A stretch of 64,000 nucleotides of DNA from Auanema rhodensis (GCA_964057225.1 OZ059896.1:12260501-12324500), one strand, 5' to 3'; shown: positions 28,301 to 37,560, counted from the first letter of the stretch. Notes: generated from the sequence alone by a model not told the origin. Numbers and translations are program-made.

Positions 28301-28697
28301 CGCTACCAGACTAGCACTAGGCACCGCCCACTACATGGCTGCCGCAACATGTTACATCTTCCTCATTCCCCTCCGCGTCTTTATCATTTTTTGGCGCCAG
28401 CTCCTTCTCCTAAAGTCAAGGAAAACTCACATCCTAGTAGTATTCATTCTATTCACTATGTCACTCGCCAACACTAGAGCCTGCGAAATCAACCTAGTCT
28501 TGCAAAGATCACAAGAAAGATGCGACTCGTTTCTGAAGCTCACAAAAGAGAAACGGATTGAATGCTTGAAGGAACTCACCCAGCACATGGACCAATCACT
28601 TAGGGATTTTTACAAAACTGAGACTAGAAAAGAAATGGAACAAGAAATTCTACCCACTAAGAGGAACAAGACTCAGGCGGCGATCATCACCATATAG
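20961..28697 (+). CDS. Gag-Pol-Env polyprotein, 2578 aa, single frame
   Basis: This uninterrupted frame codes for all proteins of the BEL/Pao element. Visible domains in order: helical gag N-terminus; Pao gag domain (DUF1759 type) from residue 182; three zinc knuckles at 395-457; aspartic protease (DUF1758 type) with DSGS at 521; RT with YVDN at 926-929; RNase H with D1092, E1134, D1166, D1221; integrase zinc finger 1377-1414 and D1447, D1507, E1554; DUF5641-like region 1657-1745; env 1785-2578. The ATG at 20961 is the first after the predicted start site. It lies in the LTR, 40 bp before its end, so the primer-binding site is coding. The next ATG (20,999-21,002 region, codon 14) straddles the LTR end and could be used instead. 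There is no stop between pol and env, unlike most env-bearing retroelements. Stop TAG ends at 28697, 24 bp before the 3' LTR. Confidence 0.95.
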   Translation: MPVIRSPTRGQNDMVHQAESNEETRAEQWNSSCSLLLAKLKDNDARRKSYAVRQVTNTSNKTPSMIDTREREISNINGDILAINKLMDEMKHIPTDLRPEDQSRITKNEETLRKHISTLLSYSNDIQEQVNYLKGLNHTENSPDPTHTDSSQPSEHHLIGTAELTHATQPRSWETYRSRPTLKPVDIPRFDGNVKSWKNFWCLFHTLIHSSNMPTIEKFNYLRQSLTGEAASQIASFPTDEDYYFSAVHHLQDLYDDNDNITQHLMLEFLQIQARTSNQHDLLSMMDKIAGIFRQTEGNRNAELNSLAVVILHKKLPGNLLQEIYKSFPSGKTPDIRDLVDITRRHIRCQNKVKIFAADRFEKPITRVYNSPPGNTYNSQRNKPEAKKLAKTSSCIFCQKPHAPWDCDTTKSRKERLTILNQEKRCINCLRKTHNTESCPSKRTCSKCGEKHIDILCANKKKTTKVNLIESTPYNDEETEEHTVQFSSQFSTNQFKSALLPIGEIKIMTNGKISTIPAILDSGSDTSFIEEELAKELQLPVIESKRVKIKTFGNTKSVEHLTKVKATIKGTVSNITAHLWTKKTLTGPIKTVRIPKSDNSTFKLNQGTYVNPRILIGSDLMWQALTAIIPISDDHIQVKTQFGDFITGKASDQPSINAFSVITGNTSIPIDTWNKNFIEEQQEFTGTEQEEKQARDKLVLEQFQSTIQKRDDGYYVSFPWKDNINLLPDNKSLAHRRLISLVVKLSQQPDSLAAYDKIIQEQLDNGIIEPAEEPYPDAQTIHYIAHQAVLTPQKETTKLRIVYDASGHYQNRPSLNDVIHQGPLILPSLVGMILRFRCGKMALIADVKKAFLQIRLHESERDATRFFWLRDISKPMSTENTRTLRFCRVPFGINASPFLLAATIRHHLEQRSNENFLAHQIKENLYVDNLLLATNSEEDLKLGYQETKDIFAEMNMTLQEFITNSPDFNKNLLLEEKNTSAKPKVLGLPWDTETDQWIIQTKLPETKLTKRGITQAIASIFDPMGLISPCLHPLRLFLQNLWTENYDWDTTLPEEHQKTWHTLAENFNFNKTQQRALPEDPNQQYHLVTCTDSSGSALGFCTYLLAATSRIPTLIFAKSKLHSKNSNITIPKAEISALTVGVTNTNKIIKEMKDNIKILSTTFLSDSEITLAWIRRKPDQKTTGVLVQNRIKEIYDHIDQIEDMDIKTYFGYINTKDNPADIATRGCTTDELLNHFWWNPKAQIDKAINGPLFSLPQPEITVNTARTSEEYEESWLEHCNTWIQAQEKWIAENYSLLEKRLPTHYEEAELNLLHLHQHNLLVRLTAAQRNDLRPLLKDHLWHSRGRMQNSELDESAKLPIIVLPKTRTATLIIEHVHNQFHKSTSHTMAEVRQKFWIPQLRSQTISVIRRCVECQRMNNRPFTYPPSGDIPSRRLNRSRPFQHIGLDYFGPLTVKDKPHKVWGCIYTCTVTRLLHLEVIEDLTTKAFLNCLRKIWARRGYPESITCDNATTFELGQKVANRLFSIANTTQTGDSHKIKWHNITPYAPWQGGFYERLIRSVKDSLHKTMKNIPTSEELSITLAECEATLNTRPLTYIGSDTGTDEIIRPCDFIHKDLDLNISFHSDDDDEEYLDNPALQTRADTEKAIHSSRQRTNKFWELWIELYLKELREHHKNNISVKKAGSNQQPRIDQYVLINDSPIPRYKWPIGKITHISPDKNGQTREVTLLSESGRELKRPVNLLHPLELSDDDIPERLRNTNPSRDVPPIRQSNPRNVPRLWYGEQRTNLFTFLSIFSILLPIISATPTISCNYQGVQIQGISTNNQQVCIHNTCYNNSHDGNLIFPPADILTNYDVSWTFQHNSRIHHMMITCPAVHFCSTVTCTFCTATLFNPSCWPWTSMLLLTFLTYMLTALCYGILYTPWVIGKPIRLWIRLCTTIIMTIIKTIRHTRQPRPHKSAIPLLALMSLIQVTFSCQELAITSSEQSTCIQEKCHIQTTHNLNISPYTQEACLTLSNNQDNISFLRIQWIKTNYKCETRSLYFTRESKTHVQDSKRCPHTGSCQEEKCSNITPNSTVSELHIANQYPGTTHCTESCGGIGCGCFYPSSGCLFYRTYQKPTDTSIYEVYDCNSWTPTTDLSLTYRNGSTTISKNVTLYSDVPKHIYPFTLTITSLSPPVIPAMQYKFIRNLTRTAIWNQQPMLSCPSRRDAINMNCNATPTCVCTPAEDQVNCQCHETSITSAFTNVQSAIPMLTPSYMIMNEERNLRININSNMLTVIHIKIDGEFHTSSSQDSTHCNIQDSPLTGCYNCNRGAQASITCTSPQPTLAAIQCGESAFMTQCSPQGTTNSIQLPITSASPRITCTYTCGTQENTFLLSGMLYYVNTLQDLRSHYILGNHSSLQETAFTFSWPDITHFYNIYQEWYKALATCLLIAIIAFTFSYYIITTYATRLALGTAHYMAAATCYIFLIPLRVFIIFWRQLLLLKSRKTHILVVFILFTMSLANTRACEINLVLQRSQERCDSFLKLTKEKRIECLKELTQHMDQSLRDFYKTETRKEMEQEILPTKRNKTQAAIITI
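21001..21017 (+). promoter_or_regulatory. Primer-binding site, probably for tRNA-Gly
   Basis: TGGTGCATCAAGCCGAG follows the LTR immediately. TGG pairs with the tRNA CCA end, and the next six bases pair with the acceptor end of a tRNA finishing in GATGCACCA, as in animal tRNA-Gly. Pairing appears to stop after nine bases. The site is in frame inside the coding sequence (codons 14-19). Confidence 0.65.
22461..22949 (+). other. Aspartic protease region (about residues 501-663)
   Basis: Retroviral-type aspartic protease that would cut the polyprotein. ILDSGSDTSFI at 519-529 holds the catalytic D-S-G triad, and the later segment ILIGSDLMWQ resembles the hydrophobic-glycine-D motif of the second half of the fold. 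This corresponds to the DUF1758 putative peptidase that sits between gag and RT in Pao elements. Such proteases work as dimers with one D-S-G each. The long glycoprotein-containing product implies unusually many cleavages, but no cleavage sites can be read reliably from the sequence. Confidence 0.85.
23208..23975 (+). other. Reverse transcriptase region (about residues 750-1005)
   Basis: Copies genomic RNA into DNA. Visible: LRIVYDAS at the fingers, ADVKKAFLQI with the first catalytic aspartate D846, the FCRVPFGINASPF segment, and LYVDNLLLA with YVDN at 926-929. The usual YxDD box therefore reads YVDN. The first aspartate of the box, which binds metal, is present. The second is asparagine, a state I recall from other nematode BEL-type elements, so it need not mean inactivation. 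Followed without break by the connection/RNase H part of the Pao peptidase A17 family domain. Confidence 0.93.
24093..24695 (+). other. RNase H region (about residues 1045-1245)
   Basis: Degrades the RNA of the RNA-DNA hybrid. Four acidic residues in RNase H order are visible: D1092 in CTDSSGSALGF, E1134 in PKAEISAL, D1166 in SDSEITLAW and D1221 in NPADIATRG. In protein databases this part of Pao elements is labelled Peptidase_A17, although the motifs are those of RNase H. All four residues are intact. Confidence 0.85.
25053..26204 (+). other. Integrase region with DUF5641-like C-terminus (residues 1365-1748)
   Basis: Inserts the DNA copy and makes the 5-bp target duplication seen at the element ends. 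Zinc finger H1377-X3-H1381-X29-C1411-X2-C1414. Catalytic core D1447 (GLDYFGPL), D1507 (ITCDNATTF) and E1554 (GGFYERL); D-to-E spacing is 46 residues, longer than the 35 of vertebrate retroviruses but normal in kind for BEL/Pao. FWELWIELYLKELREH at 1657 begins the DUF5641-type domain usual at the end of BEL/Pao integrases, ending near VNLLHPLEL. All catalytic residues are present. Confidence 0.92.
26313..28697 (+). other. Env-like region (residues 1785-2578), phlebovirus glycoprotein-like
   Basis: Probable membrane glycoprotein precursor. A signal-peptide-like segment (1788-1803, ending SATP) is followed by about 95 Cys-rich residues, a membrane segment near 1900-1922 and a basic stretch. A second signal-like segment (1959-1974) then leads into a long Cys-rich ectodomain beginning at C1975. 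It contains C2095-GGIGCGCF, resembling the fusion-loop region of class II proteins of the Phlebovirus G2 type, and several N-X-S/T sites. A membrane anchor lies at about 2425-2449, a further hydrophobic stretch at 2458-2480, a third signal-like stretch at 2490-2504 and a charged tail of about 74 residues. The layout resembles a bunyaviral Gn-Gc precursor with a very short Gn. No ATG lies just before the first signal segment, so expression needs proteolysis or a spliced RNA. Family assignment is from motif recognition only. Confidence 0.78.
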
Positions 28698-28721
28698 ATG
28701 TTCTCTTCTCGACGGCCGGAG
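28698..28721 (+). other. Region before the 3' LTR; polypurine tract not obvious
   Basis: Between the stop codon and the 3' LTR lie 24 bases ending GACGGCCGGAG. Plus-strand priming in LTR elements normally uses a run of purines here. Only GGCCGGAG is partly purine, and a clear tract is absent. A purine-rich stretch (AAGAGGAACAAGA) lies about 50 bp upstream, inside the coding sequence. Confidence 0.4.
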
Positions 28722-29254
28722 TGTGCTGAAGCACTCTCATCCCGTGATAATAGTGTTCCTCCTTAGTTTAAGTTCAATTGTACTTCTTTATTGTCCTCTC
28801 TTTGTACTGTCCATTATCCTCAACTATCTAATCGATAATCCTGTAAGTTGTCACCAACGGCCGATTTGCCGATGAATCACCTATCGCCCTTTGCCATCTG
28901 ATCCATTAGGCAAGATCTTAGGCGCGATAGCCGTCGCCCACTTGCAAGGGGGATGAATCACATAGGATTTAGACCCCTCCTCTCGCTTTCTACAATTAAT
29001 ACATTATCTATCACTTCCGGGGACCTAGTATATAAACCCGCAATAATTCTTCTAAATCATGTCTCAATATTATCCTGCCACCGCTATCATCTTCCCGTCA
29101 ATTTATTTCTGTTTTACTCGTATTGTATTCGTATCGCCGATAATAAACTCTTCTCTTGTACTCGCGTCTATTGCCTATTACTTGGACTAATATTCCACTA
29201 CCACTGAACCACAAATGCCCGTTATTCGCTCTCCAACTAGAGGACAAAACGACA
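28722..29254 (+). repeat. 3' LTR (533 bp)
   Basis: Direct copy of 20468-21000 with a single difference found by eye (C at 29075). TATATAAA at 29029 and AATAAA at 29142. It includes the ATG and first codons of the gag frame (29215 on), which here run straight into satellite DNA and code for nothing. Confidence 0.97.
29142..29147 (+). terminator. Polyadenylation signal AATAAA of the 3' LTR
   Basis: Second copy of the LTR signal, placed to end the genomic RNA about 20 bp downstream. Role inferred from LTR layout. Confidence 0.6.
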
Positions 29255-29259
29255 TACTC
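29255..29259. repeat. Target-site duplication TACTC, right copy
   Basis: Same five bases as 20463-20467, directly after the 3' LTR end CA, continuing into the satellite as CATCGCTTTT. Confidence 0.95.
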
Positions 29260-32200
29260 CATCGCTTTTATTTAATCCCATATTTTAAACAATTTTATAT
29301 TTCTACCACGAATTCATAACTTCATTTTTTAAATTTTTGATCATTAAAAAACATTTAAATTTCAATATTGTGATGCTCAAAAACTGAAACAGTTGAATAT
29401 TTTGTATTTTCTAAACCATTTTACTCCATCGCTTTTATATTTCTACCGCTATTTCATAAATTCATTTTTTAAATTTTTAATCATTAAAAAACATATAAAT
29501 TTCAATATTGTGATGCTCAAAAACTGAAACATTTAAATATTTTGTATTTTCTAAACCATTTCACTCCATCTCTTTCATTTAATTCCATATTTTAAACAAT
29601 TTTATATTTCTACCACGAATTCATAACTTCATTTTTTAAATTTTTGATCATTAAAAAACATTTAAATTTCAATATTGTGATGCTCAAAAACTGAAACAGT
29701 TGAATATTTTGTAATTTCTAAACCATTTTACTCCATCGCTTTTATTTAATTCCATATTTTAAACAATTTTATATTTCTACCGCTATTTCATAATTTCATT
29801 TTTTAAATTTTTAATCATTAAAAAACATTTAAATTTCAATATTGTGATGCTCAAAAACTGAAACATTTAAATATTTTGTATTTTCTAAACCATTTCACTC
29901 CATCTCTTTCATTTAATTCCATATTTTAAACAATTTTATATTTCTACCACGAATTCATAACTTCATTTTTTAAATTTTTGATCATTAAAAAACATTTAAA
30001 TTTCAATGTTGTGATGCTCAAAAACTGAAACAGTTGAATATTTTGTAATTTCTAAACCATTTTACTCCATCTCTTTCATTTAATTCCATATTTTAAACAA
30101 TTTTATATTTCTACCACGAATTCATAACTTCATTTTTTAAATTTTTAATCATTAAAAAACATTTAAATTTCAATATTGTGATGCTCAAAAACTGAAACAT
30201 TTAAATATTTTGTATTTTCTAAACCATTTCACTCCATCTCTTTCATTTAATTCCATATTTTAAACAATTTTATATTTCTACCACGAATTCATAACTTCAT
30301 TTTTTAAATTTTTGATCATTAAAAAACATTTAAATTTCAATATTGTGATGCTCAAAAACTGAAACAGTTGAATATTTTGTAATTTCTAAACCATTTTACT
30401 CCATCGCTTTTATTTAATCTCATATTTTAAACAATTTTATATTTCTACCGCTATTTCATAATTTCATTTTTTAAATTTTTAATCATTAAAAAACATTTAA
30501 ATTTCAATATTGTGATGCTCAAAAACTGAAACAGTTGAATATTTTGTATTTTCTAAACCATTTTACTTCATATCTTTCATTTAATTCCATATTTTAAACA
30601 ATTTTATATTTCTACCACGAATTCATAACTTCATTTTTTAAATTTTTAATCATTAAAAAACATTTAAATTTCAATATTGTGATGCTCAAAAACTGAAACA
30701 GTTGAATATTTTGTATTTTCTAAACCATTTTACTCCATCTATTTTATTTAATCCCACATTTTAATTAATTTTATATTTCTACCGCTGTTTCATAAATTCA
30801 TTTTTTAAATTTTTAATCATTAAAAAACATATAAATTTCAATATTGTGATGCTCAAAAACTGAAACATTTAAATATTTTGTATTTTCTAAACCATTTCAC
30901 TCCATCTCTTTCATTTAATTCCATATTTTAAACAATTTTATATTTCTACCACGAATTCATAACTTCATTTTTTAAATTTTTAATCATTAAAAAACATTTA
31001 AATTTCAATATTGTGATGCTCAAAAACTGAAACATTTAAATATTTTGTATTTTCTAAACCATTTCACTCCATCTCTTTCATTTAATTCCATATTTTAAAC
31101 AATTTTATATTTCTACCACGAATTCATAACTTCATTTTTTAAATTTTTGATCATTAAAAAACATTTAAATTTCAATGTTGTGATGCTCAAAAACTGAAAC
31201 AGTTGAATATTTTGTAATTTCTAAACCATTTTACTCCATCTCTTTCATTTAATTCCATATTTTAAACAATTTTATATTTCTACCACGAATTCATAACTTC
31301 ATTTTTTAAATTTTTAATCATTAAAAAACATTTAAATTTCAATATTGTGATGCTCAAAAACTGAAACATTTAAATATTTTGTATTTTCTAAACCATTTCA
31401 CTCCATCTCTTTCATTTAATTCCATATTTTAAACAATTTTATATTTCTACCACGAATTCATAACTTCATTTTTTAAATTTTTGATCATTAAAAAACATTT
31501 AAATTTCAATATTGTGATGCTCAAAAACTGAAACAGTTGAATATTTTGTAATTTCTAAACCATTTTACTCCATCGCTTTTATTTAATCTCATATTTTAAA
31601 CAATTTTATATTTCTACCGCTATTTCATAATTTCATTTTTTAAATTTTTAATCATTAAAAAACATTTAAATTTCAATATTGTGATGCTCAAAAACTGAAA
31701 CAGTTGAATATTTTGTATTTTCTAAACCATTTTACTTCATATCTTTCATTTAATTCCATATTTTAAACAATTTTATATTTCTACCACGAATTCATAACTT
31801 CATTTTTTAAATTTTTAATCATTAAAAAACATTTAAATTTCAATATTGTGATGCTCAAAAACTGAAACATTTAAATATTTTGTATTTTCTAAACCATTTT
31901 ACTCCATCGCTTTTATTTAATCCCATATTTTAAACAATTTTATATTTCTACCACGAATTCATAACTTCATTTTTTAAATTTTTGATCATTAAAAAACATT
32001 TAAATTTCAATATTGTGATGCTCAAAAACTGAAACAGTTGAATATTTTGTATTTTCTAAACCATTTTACTCCATCGCTTTTATATTTCTACCGCTATTTC
32101 ATAAATTCATTTTTTAAATTTTTAATCATTAAAAAACATATAAATTTCAATATTGTGATGCTCAAAAACTGAAACATTTAAATATTTTGTATTTTCTAAA

Positions 32201-35200
32201 CCATTTCACTCCATCTCTTTCATTTAATTCCATATTTTAAACAATTTTATATTTCTACCACGAATTCATAACTTCATTTTTTAAATTTTTGATCATTAAA
32301 AAACATTTAAATTTCAATATTGTGATGCTCAAAAACTGAAACAGTTGAATATTTTATAATTTCTAAACCATTTTACTCCATCGCTTTTATTTAATTCCAT
32401 ATTTTAAACAATTTTATATTTCTACCGCTATTTCATAATTTCATTTTTTAAATTTTTAATCATTAAAAAACATTTAAATTTCAATATTGTGATGCTCAAA
32501 AACTGAAACATTTAAATATTTTGTATTTTCTAAACCATTTCACTCCATCTCTTTCATTTAATTCCATATTTTAAACAATTTTATATTTCTACCACGAATT
32601 CATAACTTCATTTTTTAAATTTTTGATCATTAAAAAACATTTAAATTTCAATGTTGTGATGCTCAAAAACTGAAACAGTTGAATATTTTGTAATTTCTAA
32701 ACCATTTTACTCCATCTCTTTCATTTAATTCCATATTTTAAACAATTTTATATTTCTACCACGAATTCATAACTTCATTTTTTAAATTTTTAATCATTAA
32801 AAAACATTTAAATTTCAATATTGTGATGCTCAAAAACTGAAACATTTAAATATTTTGTATTTTCTAAACCATTTTACTCCATCGCTTTTATTTAATCCCA
32901 TATTTTAAACAATTTTATATTTCTACCACGAATTCATAACTTCATTTTTTAAATTTTTGATCATTAAAAAACATTTAAATTTCAATATTGTGATGCTCAA
33001 AAACTGAAACAGTTGAATATTTTGTATTTTCTAAACCATTTTACTCCATCGCTTTTATATTTCTACCGCTATTTCATAAATTCATTTTTTAAATTTTTAA
33101 TCATTAAAAAACATATAAATTTCAATATTGTGATGCTCAAAAACTGAAACATTTAAATATTTTGTATTTTCTAAACCATTTCACTCCATCTCTTTCATTT
33201 AATTCCATATTTTAAACAATTTTATATTTCTACCACGAATTCATAACTTCATTTTTTAAATTTTTGATCATTAAAAAACATTTAAATTTCAATATTGTGA
33301 TGCTCAAAAACTGAAACAGTTGAATATTTTGTAATTTCTAAACCATTTTACTCCATCGCTTTTATTTAATTCCATATTTTAAACAATTTTATATTTCTAC
33401 CGCTATTTCATAATTTCATTTTTTAAAATTTTAATCATTAAAAAACATTTAAATTTCAATATTGTGATGCTCAAAAACTGAAACATTTAAATATTTTGTA
33501 TTTTCTAAACCATTTCACTCCATCTCTTTCATTTAATTCCATATTTTAAACAATTTTATATTTCTACCACGAATTCATAACTTCATTTTTTAAATTTTTG
33601 ATCATTAAAAAACATTTAAATTTCAATGTTGTGATGCTCAAAAACTGAAACAGTTGAATATTTTGTAATTTCTAAACCATTTTACTCCATCTCTTTCATT
33701 TAATTCCATATTTTAAACAATTTTATATTTCTACCACGAATTCATAACTTCATTTTTTAAATTTTTAATCATTAAAAAACATTTAAATTTCAATATTGTG
33801 ATGCTCAAAAACTGAAACATTTAAATATTTTGTATTTTCTAAACCATTTCACTCCATCTCTTTCATTTAATTCCATATTTTAAACAATTTTATATTTCTA
33901 CCACGAATTCATAACTTCATTTTTTAAATTTTTGATCATTAAAAAACATTTAAATTTCAATGTTGTGATGCTCAAAAACTGAAACAGTTGAATATTTTGT
34001 AATTTCTAAACCATTTTACTCCATCGCTTTTATTTAATCTCATATTTTAAACAATTTTATATTTCTACCGCTATTTCATAATTTCATTTTTAAATTTTTA
34101 ATCATTAAAAAACATTTAAATTTCAATATTGTGATGCTCAAAAACTGAAACAGTTGAATATTTTGTATTTTCTAAACCATTTTACTTCATATCTTTCATT
34201 TAATTCCATATTTTAAACAATTTTATATTTCTACCACGAATTCATAACTTCATTTTTTAAATTTTTAATCATTAAAAAACATTTAAATTTCAATATTGTG
34301 ATGCTCAAAAACTGAAACAGTTGAATATTTTGTATTTTCTAAACCATTTTACTCCATCTATTTTATTTAATCCCACATTTTAATTAATTTTATATTTCTA
34401 CCGCTGTTTCATAAATTCATTTTTTAAATTTTTAATCATTAAAAAACATATAAATTTCAATATTGTGATGCTCAAAAACTGAAACATTTAAATATTTTGT
34501 ATTTTCTAAACCATTTCACTCCATCTCTTTCATTTAATTCCATATTTTAAACAATTTCATATTTCTACCACGAATTCATAACTTCATTTTTTAAATTTTT
34601 AATCATTAAAAAACATTTAAATTTCAATATTGTGATGCTCAAAAACTGAAACAGTTGAATATTTTGTAATTTCTAAACCATTTTACTCCATCTCTTTCAT
34701 TTAATTCCATATTTTAAACAATTTTATATTTCTACCGCTGTTTCATAAATTCATTTTTTAAATTTTTAATCATTAAAAAACATATAAATTTCAATATTGT
34801 GATGCTCAAAAACTGAAACATTTAAATATTTTGTATTTTCTAAACCATTTCACTCCATCTCTTTCATTTAATTCCATATTTTAAACAATTTTATATTTCT
34901 ACCACGAATTCATAACTTCATTTTTTAAATTTTTGATCATTAAAAAACATTTAAATTTCAATATTGTGATGCTCAAAAACTGAAACAGTTAAATATTTTG
35001 TATTTTCTAAACCATTTCACTCCGTCTCTTTCATTTAATTCCATATTATAAACAATTTTATATTTCTACGACGAATTCATAACTTCATTTTTTAAATTTT
35101 TAATCATTAAAAAACATATAAATTTCAATATTGTGATGCTCAAAAACTGAAACATTTAAATATTTTGTATTTTCTAAACCATTTCACTCCATCTCTTTCA

Positions 35201-36359
35201 TTTAATTCCATATTTTAAACAATTTTATATTTCTACCACGAATTCATAACTTCATTTTTTAAATTTTTAATCATTAAAAAACATTTAAATTTCAATATTG
35301 TGATGCTCAAAAACTGAAACATTTAAATATTTTGTATTTTCTAAACCATTTTACTCCATCGCTTTTATTTAATCCCATATTTTAAACAATTTTATATTTC
35401 TACGACGAATTCATAACTTCATTTTTTAAATTTTTAATCATTAAAAAACATTTAAATTTCAATATTGTGATGCTCAAAAACTGAAACAGTTGAATATTTT
35501 GTAATTTCTAAACCATTTTACTCCATCTCTTTCATTTAATTCCATATTTTAAACAATTTTATATTTCTACCGCTGTTTCATAAATTCATTTTTTAAATTT
35601 TTAATCATTAAAAAACATATAAATTTCAATATTGTGATGCTCAAAAACTGAAACATTTAAATATTTTGTATTTTCTAAACCATTTCACTCCATCTCTTTC
35701 ATTTAATTCCATATTTTAAACAATTTTATATTTCTACCACGAATTCATAACTTCATTTTTTAAATTTTTGATCATTAAAAAACATTTAAATTTCAATATT
35801 GTGATGCTCAAAAACTGAAACAGTTAAATATTTTGTATTTTCTAAACCATTTCACTCCATCTCTTTCATTTAATTCCATATTATAAACAATTTTATATTT
35901 CTACGACGAATTCATAACTTCATTTTTTAAATTTTTAATCATTAAAAAACATATAAATTTCAATATTGTGATGCTCAAAAATTGAAACATTTAAATATTT
36001 TGTATTTTCTAAACCATTTCACTCCATCTCTTTCATTTAATTCCATATTTTAAACAATTTTATATTTCTACCACGAATTCATAACTTCATTTTTTAAATT
36101 TTTAATCATTAAAAAACATTTAAATTTCAATATTGTGATGCTCAAAAACTGAAACAGTTGAATATTTTGTATTTTCTAAACCATTTTACTCCATCGCTTT
36201 TATATTTCTACCGCTATTTCATAAATTCATTTTTTAAATTTTTAATCATTAAAAAACATATAAATTTCAATATTGTGATGCTCAAAAACTGAAACATTTA
36301 AATATTTTGTATTTTCTAAACCATTTCACTCCATCTCTTTCATTTAATTCCATATTTTA

Positions 36360-37560
36360 AACAATTTTATATTTCTACCACAAATTCATAAATTCATTTT
36401 TTAAATTTTTAATCATTAAAAAACATATAAATTTCAATATTGTGATGCTCAAAAACTGAAACATTTAAATATTTTGTATTTTCTAAACCATTTCACTCCA
36501 TCTCTTTCATTTAATTCCATATTTTAAACAATTTTATATTTCTACCACGAATTCATAACTTCATTTTTTAAATTTTTGATCATTAAAAAACATTTAAATT
36601 TCAATATTGTGATGCTCAAAAACTGAAACAGTTGAATATTTTGTAATTTCTAAACCATTTTACTCCATCGCTTTTATTTAATTCCATATTTTAAACAATT
36701 TTATATTTCTACCGCTATTTCATAATTTCATTTTTTAAATTTTTAATCATTAAAAAACATTTAAATTTCAATATTGTGATGCTCAAAAACTGAAACATTT
36801 AAATATTTTGTATTTTCTAAACCATTTCACTCCATCTCTTTCATTTAATTCCATATTTTAAACAATTTTATATTTCTACCACGAATTCATAACTTCATTT
36901 TTTAAATTTTTGATCATTAAAAAACATTTAAATTTCAATGTTGTGATGCTCAAAAACTGAAACAGTTGAATATTTTGTAATTTCTAAACCATTTTACTCC
37001 ATCTTTTTCATTTAATTCCATATTTTAAACAATTTTATATTTCTACCACGAATTCATAACTTTATTTTTTAAATTTTTAATCATTAAAAAACATTTAAAT
37101 TTCAATATTGTGATGCTCAAAAACTGAAACATTTAAATAATTTGTATTTTCTAAACCATTTCACTCCATCTCTTTCATTTAATTCCATATTTTAAACAAT
37201 TTTATATTTCTACCACGAATTCATAACTTCATTTTTTAAATTTTTGATCATTAAAAAACATTTAAATTTCAATATTGTGATGCTCAAAAACTGAAACAGT
37301 TGAATATTTTGTAATTTCTAAACCATTTTACTCCATCGCTTTTATTTAATCCCATATTTTAAACAATTTTATATTTCTACCGCTATTTCATAATTTCATT
37401 TTTTAAATTTTTAATCATTAAAAAACATTTAAATTTCAATATTGTGATGCTCAAAAACTGAAACATTTAAATATTTTGTATTTTCTAAACCATTTCACTC
37501 CATCTCTTTCATTTAATTCCATATTTTAAACAATTTTATATTTCTACCACGAATTCATAA
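36360..37560. repeat. Satellite block duplicated 8382 bp downstream, copy 1
   Basis: Carries private variants CCACAAATTCATAAATTC (36378), CATCTTTTTCATTT (about 37003), ACTTTATTTTTTAAA (about 37060) and ATTTAAATAATTTG (37131). The same set recurs in the same order at 44742-45942. CCACAAATT and ATTTAAATAA are both exactly 8382 bp apart (46 full plus 5 short monomers). It is a block copy within the array, and its ends are not resolved. Confidence 0.8.

Larger units (their letters stand above)
20468..29254 (+). mobile_element. BEL/Pao (Belpaoviridae-like) LTR retrotransposon / endogenous retrovirus with env
   Basis: The element is 8787 bp long with two 533-bp direct LTRs (TG...CA) and a perfect 5-bp target duplication. 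One open frame contains gag, protease, RT, RNase H, integrase and env-like domains in the BEL/Pao order. LTRs differ at one site that I could find (T at 20821, C at 29075), about 0.2%, so the insertion is recent. The frame is unbroken, so the copy may be autonomous. Its base composition (near 45% G+C) contrasts sharply with the satellite around it. BEL elements of Caenorhabditis (the Cer7 type) are known to carry env genes related to phlebovirus glycoproteins, and this element fits that group. Assignment to superfamily is firm; family name is not attempted. Confidence 0.97.

Noticed and set aside
21001..28721. Host gene origin of the long open frame
   Set aside because: It lies between LTRs and carries the complete BEL/Pao domain order.
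20466..29260. Possible assembly join between satellite and retroelement
   Set aside because: Both borders coincide with TG...CA LTR ends and a perfect 5-bp duplication that restores the monomer phase, as expected of real integration.
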